Positions 1 through 7,447 are shown, counted from the stretch's first letter. The stretch: DNA of 10,767 nt from Sergeia podlipaevii (GCA_030849805.1 JASANZ010001707.1:1-10767); one strand, 5' to 3'. Program-made: numbers and translations. Notes: generated from the letters alone by a model not told the origin.

Positions 1-762
1 AGTGACGCTCGCTCCTCGAGTGTCATTACACCCATGCACCTCTCAACAGTGCTTTCTGACGACGCCACGGTCGGGGAAAACGACGGCGTGGAAAAACATC
101 TGCCACCAAGCTTGAGTAATAGGGTGAACAAGGATGACTACACAATGCCCATAACCCCACGCTTCCGGGTAGCGCCAAGGCGACCAAACTGTTCAGCACA
201 CTCGTCCCGCTGCTCCTCTGTGCACTCGGACAAGCGCGGAAGTCCATGTAGCAGCATCCCACGCCATCCCGGTAGCTCAGCGTCTTCTGTGAGATCAGAA
301 GGAAAAGGGAGAGGTACTTCGTCTCGCTTCTCCGTAGGCACCAGCTCCATCTCTGGCCATGGTGGCGGTCGAAGATCTTTCTCTGTGTCTCCACGCTTTC
401 TAAACTCTCCACGGAGGCGAGGCGATGCAGAAAGGCACAGCAGTGGCTGCAGAAGCACCCCAGAGCAGAGTATCACCGTCCCTGCAGGAGCAAGCTCATT
501 CCTGCTGCCCCGCTCACCACGGCTCTCCTCCACACACAGCACCCCGCTCCTTCAGCAGCAGTTAGGTGGGAGTAGAGGGGAAGCAGTCTTGGGTAACGCT
601 CATGGCGTGGGTCCAGCGGCAGCAGCAGTGGCAGGTAGCAGGTCGTCATTGCTTATGCAAAAACCTCTGCTGCCAGTCAGGGAGAATGGACAGGGCGATG
701 GAGAACGCGATGGCAACTCTTCCTCGAGCAGCTATCACACCATCTTCTCTGACACTGTATGA
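1..762 (+). CDS. Ser/Arg/Pro-rich hypothetical protein, 5'-truncated by the window edge
   Basis: The reading frame is open from base 1 to the TGA at 760-762, so this is the last 253 residues of a longer protein. The first ATG, at 34, is probably internal, since nothing upstream of it looks like a splice acceptor. The visible part is rich in Ser, Arg, Gly and Pro, looks disordered, and has no recognisable domain, transmembrane segment or signal peptide. A motif of the form [IV][ST]PRF..[AS]PRR occurs twice, at visible residues 51-61 and 129-139, and a shorter SPRL lies at 172-175. These are S/T-P-R sites of the kind used by proline-directed kinases, though phosphorylation is inference. A Ser run precedes the C-terminal YHTIFSDTV. 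I do not recognise the family. It could be the regulatory tail of a larger enzyme whose domain lies left of the window. That it codes is supported by the long open frame with mixed codons, ending where composition turns T-rich. Confidence 0.8.
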   Translation, partial: SDARSSSVITPMHLSTVLSDDATVGENDGVEKHLPPSLSNRVNKDDYTMPITPRFRVAPRRPNCSAHSSRCSSVHSDKRGSPCSSIPRHPGSSASSVRSEGKGRGTSSRFSVGTSSISGHGGGRRSFSVSPRFLNSPRRRGDAERHSSGCRSTPEQSITVPAGASSFLLPRSPRLSSTHSTPLLQQQLGGSRGEAVLGNAHGVGPAAAAVAGSRSSLLMQKPLLPVRENGQGDGERDGNSSSSSYHTIFSDTV

Positions 763-830
763 ACACGCGCAAATAGGAGGGTCTTGTGTGCCTTAACACT
801 TCCATATCGAATCGTTATACAGACAAACAC

Positions 831-854
831 TTTTTTTTTTTTGTGTGTGTGTGT
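831..854 (+). repeat. T12 followed by a (TG)n microsatellite
   Basis: Twelve T residues (831-842) run directly into alternating TG up to 854. It lies in the 3' UTR or spacer after gene 1. It could serve as a polypyrimidine or U-rich element, but no good AG follows closely. Confidence 0.85.
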
Positions 855-984
855 TCGTGCGCTTTATTTTTTTTTTCCTTTACAAAAAGACGCCTATGGT
901 ACTCTCATGTGTCATTGAGCGAAGTAAACCAAATGAATAATTGATTGATGGGTATTCTGTAAGTGGGTAATGCTCATCTCACGG

Positions 985-1009
985 TTTCCTCTCTTATGTC
1001 TTTCTTCAG
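985..1009 (+). promoter_or_regulatory. Candidate trans-splice acceptor (upstream alternative for gene 2 or for a short transcript)
   Basis: A pyrimidine-rich stretch from 985 ends in TTTCTTCAG, with AG at 1008-1009. It resembles a trypanosomatid spliced-leader acceptor. If used for gene 2 it would give a leader of about 411 nt, against 48 nt from the AG at 1371-1372. A 19-codon ORF starts 13 nt downstream, at 1022. Confidence 0.35.
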
Positions 1010-1021
1010 CTCGTCTTGCGG

Positions 1022-1081
1022 ATGATCACGCAACGCGTATGGTGGTTGATGAGTAATAATAATAATCTCTTGCAATTCTAA
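1022..1081 (+). CDS. Possible 19-aa short ORF or uORF
   Basis: An ATG at 1022, thirteen nucleotides after the candidate acceptor at 1008-1009, opens a 19-codon frame that stops at TAA 1079-1081. The peptide begins MITQRVWWLM and contains four Asn from an AAT run. It may be a uORF of gene 2 if the upstream acceptor is used, or chance. Nothing else supports it as a gene. Confidence 0.12.
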   Translation: MITQRVWWLMSNNNNLLQF

Positions 1082-1352
1082 CTCTTTTTTTTATGCTTTC
1101 TTTTTTTTTCCTTCAAGTCAGCATTACTCTAACACACACATTTATATTTATATAATCGTTTTTTGTTTTTTTTTCTCTCTATACTACATTCACACGTACG
1201 TTAAGCCCTATTTATAGCAGGGCATCGAATATCGTTACGGGGTAGTTGCATTCTCATATTCTTGTTGCATTATTATTACTATTACTATTGTTACTACTAT
1301 TAAGTTTATTCCTATAACCCTTACTGCGCATCTTTCACGTACACACAAACTG

Positions 1353-1372
1353 GCATATCTTTTCTTTTTTAG
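1353..1372 (+). promoter_or_regulatory. Probable trans-splice acceptor for gene 2
   Basis: The tract ATCTTTTCTTTTTT is followed directly by AG at 1371-1372. It is the last pyrimidine tract with an AG before the ATG at 1421. It would give a 48-nt leader, close to the 33 and 30 nt inferred for genes 3 and 4. The exact site is inferred. Confidence 0.6.
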
Positions 1373-1373
1373 A

Positions 1374-1383
1374 GGGGGCCCCC
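1374..1383. repeat. GGGGGCCCCC perfect palindrome in the gene 2 leader
   Basis: Five G then five C, a self-complementary 10-mer. It sits one base after the inferred splice acceptor and so near the very 5' end of the gene 2 mRNA body. The surroundings are AT-rich, so the pure GC block stands out. Confidence 0.9.
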
Positions 1384-1395
1384 TACTTATACATT

Positions 1396-1416
1396 TATAT
1401 ATATATATATATATAT
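1396..1416 (+). repeat. (TA)10 microsatellite just before the gene 2 start
   Basis: Alternating TA for 21 nt, ending four bases before the ATG at 1421, so it probably forms part of the short 5' UTR of gene 2. Length polymorphism is likely. A similar TA block preceded by TATACATT lies at 7570-7589. Confidence 0.9.
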
Positions 1417-1420
1417 TGCA

Positions 1421-3514
1421 ATGGGTGCATGCTGTGGAAGTGGAAAGAGCAACACGGCTGACGATGCTCATGCGGCCGGTACTGCGCCAGCTGGCGCGAA
1501 AGGAAAAAAGGTGGTGCCCGCGCCTGCGATGAACAGCGGGGGAAAGAAGGCCCCACCACTACCGGGTCCTGCAGGAGCCAAGGCTCCAGCGCCTCCAGCA
1601 CCACCAGAAGAAATGGACTACGCAGCGCGAATCCGCGAGAGAGACCGTCTTGAGGCCCTACGCAAGAGCGCTGAGATTGAGCGGCTGAAGCAGCAAGGCG
1701 GGTTCATCCCTACTCACGATAGCACAGTGAACCGCATCGTGGAGGAGAAGCCTCCCGTCGTGGTGGAGCTCATGTCTGGCCCTCCTGCTGCTTCCTCTGG
1801 GCCTCCGGCAGCCGCGGTGCAGAAGACCATGCCGCCCCCAAGCGCGCCGAGCGCAGACGATGACGAGTTTAGTGACGTGCAGGGCGGCGAACGCGATAGT
1901 CAAAGAGCAGTGCAAAATGAGAGCCTCGTACCCCTCAAGAGCAGAGGACGCACCGCACAGTATCTATCTCCTTCCGAGCGGACCCCGGTAGAAACCCCTG
2001 AAAAAGCAGTGCCCTCCCCAAATACAAAGATACAGTCGTGTACTGAGCGAGGCCCCAGCACTGCCCTCGTGGAGGAGGTGAACCCAGACGAGGACGAGGG
2101 AGGCGATGAGCACGCTGGCGGCAAGAAGGGTGCCGCGGGGTTTGCAGGGGACGACGCCAAGGTACTCCATCGGACGCCGCCACCACCGCCATCAGTAGAG
2201 GAGCTGGAGGCTTCCCCAGATGAGGAAGAGAAGGAGAACCGCTTGGCAGACATTATGCGCAAGAATGTGGTTGAATACAAGGCCACACAGCAAAAGGGAG
2301 TTGTGCAACTTCCCGGTGGCGGAGAAGGCGAGGTGATAGTCGAGATGATAGCACTGGTGGTAGAGGATGCCGCCGACGAATCTGCATCGCCCAAGAGGGA
2401 CATTCATGAAGTTACCGTAGAAGAAGAAGAAGGTATTCAGGAGGTCTCCTTCAGTAGCAGCTCCGCCGATGATGTCAAGCACAAGGCCGAGGCGACAACT
2501 GGTGTTGCTGGTGCTGGGGCCACAGAGCAGCAAGTACCGAACGATGTGGACAACGGAGGCAAAGCAGAAGATGCAATTGTTGAAGAGCCTGATAGCGATG
2601 GCAGCGACAGCAACACAGACGCCAAGGTTCGTGATCCCAGCAAAATTTATGGCTTTGACGGCGAGGGCGAGGAGAACGACGGTCTTGTAGAAGACGTTGA
2701 AGCGCTTTCACCCAATGAGATTATGGAAATGCCAGAAGAAGAGGAAGACGCTGAAGCTCAAAAGGCAGAAAAAGTGGAGGAGAAGGCATTCGAGGCGGTT
2801 CTTGACGTCCCCCCTTCTAGCAGTAGCAGCAGCCACCACGATGAAAACGAGGACAGCCCTGTTGCGATAACGGTTGTGGTGAAGGAGGAGCGCGATCACA
2901 CGCCGCCAATCATGAGGGACTCATACACACGGTACGTGGATTCGGAGGAGCCACCAGAAATTGTGGTGACATCGACGATGAAAGAGGAGGCCCCTGCCCG
3001 CAACGGAGAGGCGGATCACTCGCGGGAGCACTCGCCTGACGCAGCGGGGCTCGCATTGGACGACATATTCGCGGCAGTGCCAGCGTCAGGGATGAAGGTG
3101 GCGGCTCTTGAGCAGTCCGATAAAGAAGATGTGGCGAAGGAGTACCCTGTTGAGGAGAAGCAGTCACAGACAGTTGTAGAGCCCTCGCCAGACCCGCCAC
3201 GCGCGCCGCCACAGCCGCGCCGTCTTCCTCCTCCTCTCCCCTCCCCTGCCCAGGCGGATGATGAAGAAGAGAAGGCTGTGGAAGAAAGCATCGAGAAGGA
3301 CCGTGTAGTGCCGAGCAACGCAGAGGTGGCGGCAGTATCAACGCCAAACGTCAGCGGTGTTCGTGAGGTAGACTTGGTAGACAGCAATAATGCTACGCCG
3401 CTGCCCACGCGTCGCGCACCAGCGACGATAATCTCTCCTCCGCCAGCAGAGGAGCACGATGTCAGAGATATTAATGGTGATGCATTTCGCGTCGATGGTT
3501 CCTATGTTACATGA
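1421..3514 (+). CDS. Acidic disordered protein with a predicted dual-acylated N-terminus
   Basis: The product is 697 residues. It starts MGACCGSGK: Gly2 fits N-myristoyltransferase targets, and Cys4/Cys5 are likely palmitoylation sites. MGAC-type starts are known on kinetoplastid flagellar-membrane proteins such as the flagellar calcium-binding protein, so attachment to the inner face of the plasma or flagellar membrane is a reasonable inference. Residues 10-63 are Ala/Pro/Gly/Lys-rich. Residues 65-95 form a charged, probably helical segment (MDYAARIRERDRLEALRKS and on). A second less degenerate island lies at about 258-297 (around ENRLADIMRKNVVEY). The rest is Glu/Asp-rich low complexity, with six Ser at 466-471 and a Pro-rich block at about 589-612. 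No EF-hand, calpain or other catalytic domain and no membrane helix was seen. The start is fixed by the acylation signal and the acceptor at 1371-1372. It may be a scaffold or adaptor; the function is unknown. Confidence 0.9.
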   Translation: MGACCGSGKSNTADDAHAAGTAPAGAKGKKVVPAPAMNSGGKKAPPLPGPAGAKAPAPPAPPEEMDYAARIRERDRLEALRKSAEIERLKQQGGFIPTHDSTVNRIVEEKPPVVVELMSGPPAASSGPPAAAVQKTMPPPSAPSADDDEFSDVQGGERDSQRAVQNESLVPLKSRGRTAQYLSPSERTPVETPEKAVPSPNTKIQSCTERGPSTALVEEVNPDEDEGGDEHAGGKKGAAGFAGDDAKVLHRTPPPPPSVEELEASPDEEEKENRLADIMRKNVVEYKATQQKGVVQLPGGGEGEVIVEMIALVVEDAADESASPKRDIHEVTVEEEEGIQEVSFSSSSADDVKHKAEATTGVAGAGATEQQVPNDVDNGGKAEDAIVEEPDSDGSDSNTDAKVRDPSKIYGFDGEGEENDGLVEDVEALSPNEIMEMPEEEEDAEAQKAEKVEEKAFEAVLDVPPSSSSSSHHDENEDSPVAITVVVKEERDHTPPIMRDSYTRYVDSEEPPEIVVTSTMKEEAPARNGEADHSREHSPDAAGLALDDIFAAVPASGMKVAALEQSDKEDVAKEYPVEEKQSQTVVEPSPDPPRAPPQPRRLPPPLPSPAQADDEEEKAVEESIEKDRVVPSNAEVAAVSTPNVSGVREVDLVDSNNATPLPTRRAPATIISPPPAEEHDVRDINGDAFRVDGSYVT

Positions 3515-3904
3515 CAGGCGGAAGGTACTATGGCGAGAGAGAGAGAGGGAGCTGTGAAGAAAAAAAAAGCATTTTAATATTTGCATGTGTGCGTATTTGT
3601 TGTTTTTTTAACGCCTGTATATTTCATTTTATGAATCGAGTATAAACATCTTTATTACTCTTGTCGTCGTTGTTGTCATTAGTGAAGACAATCGCGATAT
3701 CATATTTTCTTCTCCTGTATTTATCTTCTTATTTACTGTGTCTGTCTGTCTAAATGTGAGTGTCAGTCTCTCTTTTTTTTTTTTTGTGGTTATGCGCATG
3801 AAACGTTGTGTTTTTCTCTCTAGATATATATATTTCTGTTGTTACTAGGGGGAGGGGGGGCATTTATCATTTATTGTTGCTTTGTGTGGGTGTAGGTTTC
3901 TTTC

Positions 3905-3922
3905 AAAAAAAAAAAAAAAAAA
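3905..3922 (+). repeat. A18 homopolymer
   Basis: Eighteen consecutive A on the + strand of an otherwise T-biased spacer, followed directly by GCGCGCTCCCGACG. It could be a slipped homopolymer or a decayed poly(A) tail. No retroposon body or clean target-site duplication could be tied to it. Confidence 0.85.
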
Positions 3923-4307
3923 GCGCGCTCCCGACGTTTGTATCGTTGTTTGTTCGTTTGTTGATGTTGAGTCAGTTTGTACTTCAGAGCATTTATCATT
4001 TGTGTTTCATGCGCGTATTGAAAGATAGGAGGAAAGGATTTTGCCGCCTCCTTCACAAAAGAAAGTAATAGTACTAAAAACACATGTCTCCGTGGATTTT
4101 CGCCACTTTTTTTATTTCTATCTCTTACTTTTACGCTTCGTGACAGTCACTGGTACCAGATTGTGATCACTGCGCCACTGATAAGCCTGCGCTGGCCTCA
4201 CATTGTTTTTGTCATCACGCAAGTCTTCAAGTCTCTTTCTCTTCCATTATTTTTTCTTCTACCATTTTTGTTCTAGCTTGGTGTGTGTATATATACTGTA
4301 ATCTTAT

Positions 4308-4338
4308 ATTCTTCTTCTTTTTTTATTATTGTTTGCAG
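4308..4338 (+). promoter_or_regulatory. Probable trans-splice acceptor for gene 3
   Basis: A run of T and C, broken by two short A-containing interruptions, ends in GTTTGCAG with AG at 4337-4338. The ATG at 4372 is 33 nt downstream. This signal decides the start: the same frame is open back to an ATG at 4285, but that ATG lies upstream of the acceptor and would encode a Phe run from the pyrimidine tract. Confidence 0.75.
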
Positions 4339-4371
4339 GAGAGCAGTAGGGGAAAACGTGTACATTCAAAC

Positions 4372-5583
4372 ATGAGCAGCCATGCTGAAAAGGAGCTAGA
4401 GGCAGACAAGCTGATGGCTCACGGTCGCAAGCGGACGCAGACATCACTGACGCGCTGGCACCCTAATTACTCTGGTGCTGCTGAGGAATACGAGCAGGCC
4501 GCCAAGATCTACACTAGCCTCCGCAACCTACCCAAGTCTGTGGATGCTTGGAAAAGTGCTTCAGTGGCACATTCAAAAGCAAAAAGTACATTTTTTGCCG
4601 CCCGATGCATGGACCACCTCGGCAGCTTTCTTGCTGATTTCGCAGTACAGCCTGATACCCCTTCCGCGGCGGCACTGCTTCAAGATGCCTCCGCTGCTTT
4701 TGAGGAAGCCGCAGGGCTTTACAACTTGGACGGCAAGCTGGACAAGCAGTCCGATATGCTGGTGAAAGCCGCGGGGGCAAACTTAGCCATCAGCAAACTG
4801 CATGGTGGTGGAGTCAAAGCGGAAGCTGGTGCGCAGCAGCAGCAGAAACTGTCGATGCCAGCGGATGGCAGTCACGCAGTGGGCCTAAAGGATCCTGTGA
4901 GTGAATATCAGCGGCTTACTCGCGAAGCCATCAGTGTCCTGGAGCTGGCCTGGGAGGCGGTGGACGCCACCCCGCATCGGCTGCCCGATGTGTACCGGGG
5001 GTACATATTGCACTGCATCCGCAGTGGCGACATCAAGGAGGCTGTGCAGGCTCAAAAACGCATGCTCGGCGTTGTGACCACCTCGCCCGCGGATGGCACC
5101 TACGATGATAGCAAGAATATGTTTCGCCGCCTTAAGCAACCCAGCGCTGCAGCCAAGGCGGGACTTGAAATTATTGTGCTGTGCCTTAGCACCGGCGATG
5201 ACGTGTGGGCACAGCAGGAAATGAATAGACTAGGAGCTGTATTTGGCTTCTGTGGGACTACTGAGGAGCAAGCAGCGGCATCACTGTTGGCAGCGTACGC
5301 GGAGAGAGACGCGGACCAGCTGAAGGACACCTTGGCCCACAATCAAGTCTTCACTTTTCTCTCCTCTGATGTATCGCGCTTGGCAAAGAAGCTGAGTATT
5401 GGTCATGCAGCCGTGCGGCCTCCCGTTAAGCCTCAGGCTCCGGCGCAGAAGCAGCCTCCTACGGTTGATGGAAGCGTGTGTACTAAGATGTCTGAAGGCA
5501 CTACATCACCCCAACCGGCGGTGCCAAGTAATGTCGGAGATTGCCAAGAAGAGGATATCGACTCTGATGAAGACCTCCGCTAG
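4372..5583 (+). CDS. Gamma-SNAP-like NSF attachment protein
   Basis: The product is 403 residues. SNAP proteins bind assembled SNARE complexes and recruit the ATPase NSF, which pulls the complexes apart after membrane fusion, on the cytosolic face of the endomembrane system. Residues 29-39 (W29, P31, Y33, then AAEEYEQAA) match the W.P.Y..A..EY..AA segment of gamma-SNAP. The following helical repeats (to about residue 140) and the late segment LLAAYAERDADQL (305-317) with F..LSSD..RLAKKLSI (to about 343) also follow the gamma-SNAP order. It is longer than human gamma-SNAP (312 residues). The extra length is a Gly/Gln-containing insert at about 141-175 and a Pro/Gln-rich linker from about 345 leading to an acidic end, EEDIDSDEDLR. 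Gamma-SNAP and alpha-SNAP both end acidic with Leu close to the C-terminus. The start at 4372 is chosen over 4285 because of the acceptor at 4337-4338. Alpha-SNAP is less likely, given the W.P.Y motif. Confidence 0.88.
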   Translation: MSSHAEKELEADKLMAHGRKRTQTSLTRWHPNYSGAAEEYEQAAKIYTSLRNLPKSVDAWKSASVAHSKAKSTFFAARCMDHLGSFLADFAVQPDTPSAAALLQDASAAFEEAAGLYNLDGKLDKQSDMLVKAAGANLAISKLHGGGVKAEAGAQQQQKLSMPADGSHAVGLKDPVSEYQRLTREAISVLELAWEAVDATPHRLPDVYRGYILHCIRSGDIKEAVQAQKRMLGVVTTSPADGTYDDSKNMFRRLKQPSAAAKAGLEIIVLCLSTGDDVWAQQEMNRLGAVFGFCGTTEEQAAASLLAAYAERDADQLKDTLAHNQVFTFLSSDVSRLAKKLSIGHAAVRPPVKPQAPAQKQPPTVDGSVCTKMSEGTTSPQPAVPSNVGDCQEEDIDSDEDLR

Positions 5584-5770
5584 TGACGCACTCAATTTGC
5601 TCCTTATTATTCCATTGTTTGTTTGTTTTTTGAGAAGGGAGGGACAGATAATATTTATACAGTACCAGTTTTTTTTTTTCGTCTCTTGTCATTGTTGCTG
5701 TTGTTGTTTACGCGCGCAGACATACATACACACACAGTTAGTGAGAAAATTTCTGTATTTGTGGATGTGC

Positions 5771-5797
5771 ATTATTATTATTATTATTATTATTATT
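5771..5797 (+). repeat. (ATT)9 microsatellite
   Basis: Nine perfect ATT units in the probable 3' UTR of gene 3. They explain the Ile and Tyr runs seen when this region is translated in any frame. Confidence 0.95.
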
Positions 5798-6035
5798 GTT
5801 TGCGTACAGATACATGTGATATCGTTTGACGAAAAAATATATATATACACTCTACTTATTTTTTTAAAGGTACTTTTGCCTTTTACTATTGCTGCTGCCG
5901 CGAGTCCTTTATGACTTGGCATCATCTGACACACTCCGCTTCTCACTCTTGGTTCTACTATAGTTGCGTATCTCTCTCCCGTTTCTATTTCTACCTTCTC
6001 ACTTTTGCTCACCTTTCAAAGGAGAGAAGCAAGGA

Positions 6036-6036
6036 N
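6036..6036. other. Ambiguous base (N)
   Basis: The only undetermined base in the window. It lies about 70 nt before the change from T-rich to A-rich composition, so the local assembly deserves some caution. Confidence 0.99.
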
Positions 6037-6108
6037 AATTGTTTCGTTGTTTGCTTCGTGTCAAGCCTGTGTGCCCATTGTATCGTAAACGTACACGGTT
6101 AACACACT

Positions 6109-6900
6109 AAAAGGAGTGAGTAAGAAAAAAAGGAAGGAATATCTATTTTGAAACGGAAAAAGAAATAAGAAGGCCTACACTGAAAAGATCTACATCAAGA
6201 AGCGTACACGTTGCCGAATATCTTTACTTTAGTTGCATTCATAAAAGAAAAATAGACAAACACCGAACTATTCAAAACAAGGGAAAAAAATAAGGCTTAG
6301 CCAACAAAGAAACCCATCAAAGATATATATAATATTAATTTTTTTGTTTCTACTCACCTTTTCGTTTCCTTTCTTTTCTTTTCTTTTTGCGTCTATTAAC
6401 TATTGATAAATACATTGAACAAAGGCAAACAATACCGTACACGGTGCACAGGCTTTGTGAAGTATTTCTTTTTATTTCTGTCCTTGAAAACAGCAGCAAA
6501 AAAAAAAAGAATTATTATATAGTTATTGCAAGGAGAATAAAGAGTTTGTCACTAGAAAGAGAAACATAGAAAGCTGCATTTATTTTTCTCTGTTAAAAAA
6601 AGGGAAAAATAGGGGAGAGAAGAAAAGAAAAGAGGTGTCAGCGGCATATTTTCTTTAAGGACGTTTAGTAACATCAAGATTGGAAACCTAGCAAGAAAAC
6701 ATAAGTCCTCTTTGACTAACAAACAAAAGCATATATATATATATACAAACGAAGGTGAAACGAAAAAATAATATATATATCAAAACACAAGTACAACGAC
6801 AACAAACAAACAAACAAAAACACTAAAAGTATTTTTTTTTTTAGGGGTTAAAAGTTGGGACACTGAAGGACCAGTAAGAAAGACTGAAAAGGCAAAGCGT
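6109..6900. other. A/purine-rich block within the spacer
   Basis: Runs such as AAAAAAAGGAAGGAA, GGGGAGAGAAGAAAAG and CAAACAAACAAACA dominate, opposite to the T-rich bias of the other spacers. TA microsatellites occur at about 6730-6745 and 6769-6780. No ORF with gene-like composition is present on either strand. Confidence 0.7.
6339..6424 (+). promoter_or_regulatory. Candidate internal polypyrimidine tract and acceptor
   Basis: About 50 nt of nearly pure T/C (6339-6390) inside an A-rich block, with the first downstream AG at 6423-6424. It is the longest pyrimidine tract in the spacer. It could direct processing of a non-coding transcript, or polyadenylation of gene 3, since in trypanosomatids poly(A) sites are chosen relative to the next downstream pyrimidine tract. 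No ORF follows it. Confidence 0.35.
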
Positions 6901-7447
6901 AATTGTTGGCTATCATACTTGTTCATTTGATTTGCGCTCTGATTTCCATATCAAAGGTTTGCGTTCTTTTCTCTTTTTTTCCAGCGGCGGTTCTTCATTA
7001 TAATATTTTTTGTTCTTACAGGGCCCCTTTATTTCTTCTTAAAACATTTTTCAGCTGTTGCGTATTTTGTTATTTACGTTGCCATTTATAGTGTTTCTGA
7101 GACGCTTTCAACGTTACTGATCACAGCTCTTTGGCATCGCTGATTCTTCGCTCTTCTTCTTCTTTGTACATATATATTTTCGTGTGAGCGTGGAAAGTGT
7201 CTGGGGGCTTTGTTTTTTTTTCTTCGTGAGTTCTTTGATAAAGACAGCTTTTTATTGAACCTTCTTACCTTATTTTTTTATTTGTAATAGGGATACGTTG
7301 TTGTTGTTGTTTTTTCATTTTTTATTGCTGTCATCAGATCGTGCATTTTTTCTTCTTTATTCGTGGGGACATACAAGCACTTGCGCAACACGTATTTTTT
7401 CCAACTTAGGCTGTGCAAGTGCTAAAAACTAAGAAGTACTTTCCAGC

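Larger units (their letters stand above)
763..1372 (+). other. Spacer: 3' UTR of gene 1 and intergenic region up to the gene 2 acceptor
   Basis: This is T-rich sequence with a T12 plus TG run (831-854), several T8-T10 runs, a TAA/AAT run (about 1052-1066) and ATT/ACT triplets (about 1270-1300). No ORF of convincing length is present on either strand. The stretch at about 885-1070 is of higher complexity and holds a polypyrimidine-AG signal (985-1009) followed by a very short ORF. The polyadenylation site of gene 1 cannot be placed. Confidence 0.7.
3515..4338 (+). other. Spacer between gene 2 and gene 3
   Basis: T-rich 3' UTR and intergenic sequence. It contains T13 (3773-3785), a G5AG7 block (3848-3860), A18 (3905-3922), a 13-bp direct repeat GCATTTATCATTT (3860-3872 and 3989-4001), and a somewhat more GC-balanced stretch at about 4130-4200. 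That stretch holds the short palindromes TGGTACCA and GTGATCAC. No convincing gene was seen on either strand. Confidence 0.7.

Noticed and set aside
1043..1055. GGTTGATGAG considered as a box C of a C/D snoRNA
   Set aside because: No box D (CTGA) at suitable spacing and no terminal stem.
1900..2403. Minus-strand 167-codon ORF within gene 2, and similar antisense frames in genes 1 and 4
   Set aside because: These are shadows of the Glu/Ser-rich coding strand, which reads as Ser/Leu/Pro in antisense. They have no independent support.
3964..4068. 34-codon plus-strand ORF in the gene 2-gene 3 spacer
   Set aside because: No AG acceptor lies closely upstream of the ATG. It is short and has no recognisable features, so chance is likely.
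4136..4200. GC-balanced stretch with short palindromes, considered as a tRNA or other structured RNA
   Set aside because: No tRNA A/B box pattern or cloverleaf could be drawn. The palindromes are only 8 bp and the longer pairing is imperfect.
4285..4371. N-terminal extension of the gamma-SNAP-like protein from the ATG at 4285
   Set aside because: It encodes a Phe/Tyr run from the pyrimidine tract and lies upstream of the splice acceptor at 4337-4338, so it would not be in the mature mRNA.
5689..6012. Minus-strand 107-codon ORF in the long spacer
   Set aside because: It begins with GTG just after an in-frame TGA and reads through the ATT and GTT repeats, giving Ile and Gln runs. It is not gene-like.
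5911..6102. Plus-strand 63-codon ORF spanning the N
   Set aside because: The product is Phe/Ser/Cys/His-rich, as any T-rich sequence translates, and it crosses the ambiguous base. The upstream pyrimidine-AG context is weak.
6088..6446. CGTACACGGT repeated at 6090-6099 and 6436-6445
   Set aside because: Only 10 bp with no extended similarity, so it is not enough to call an element.
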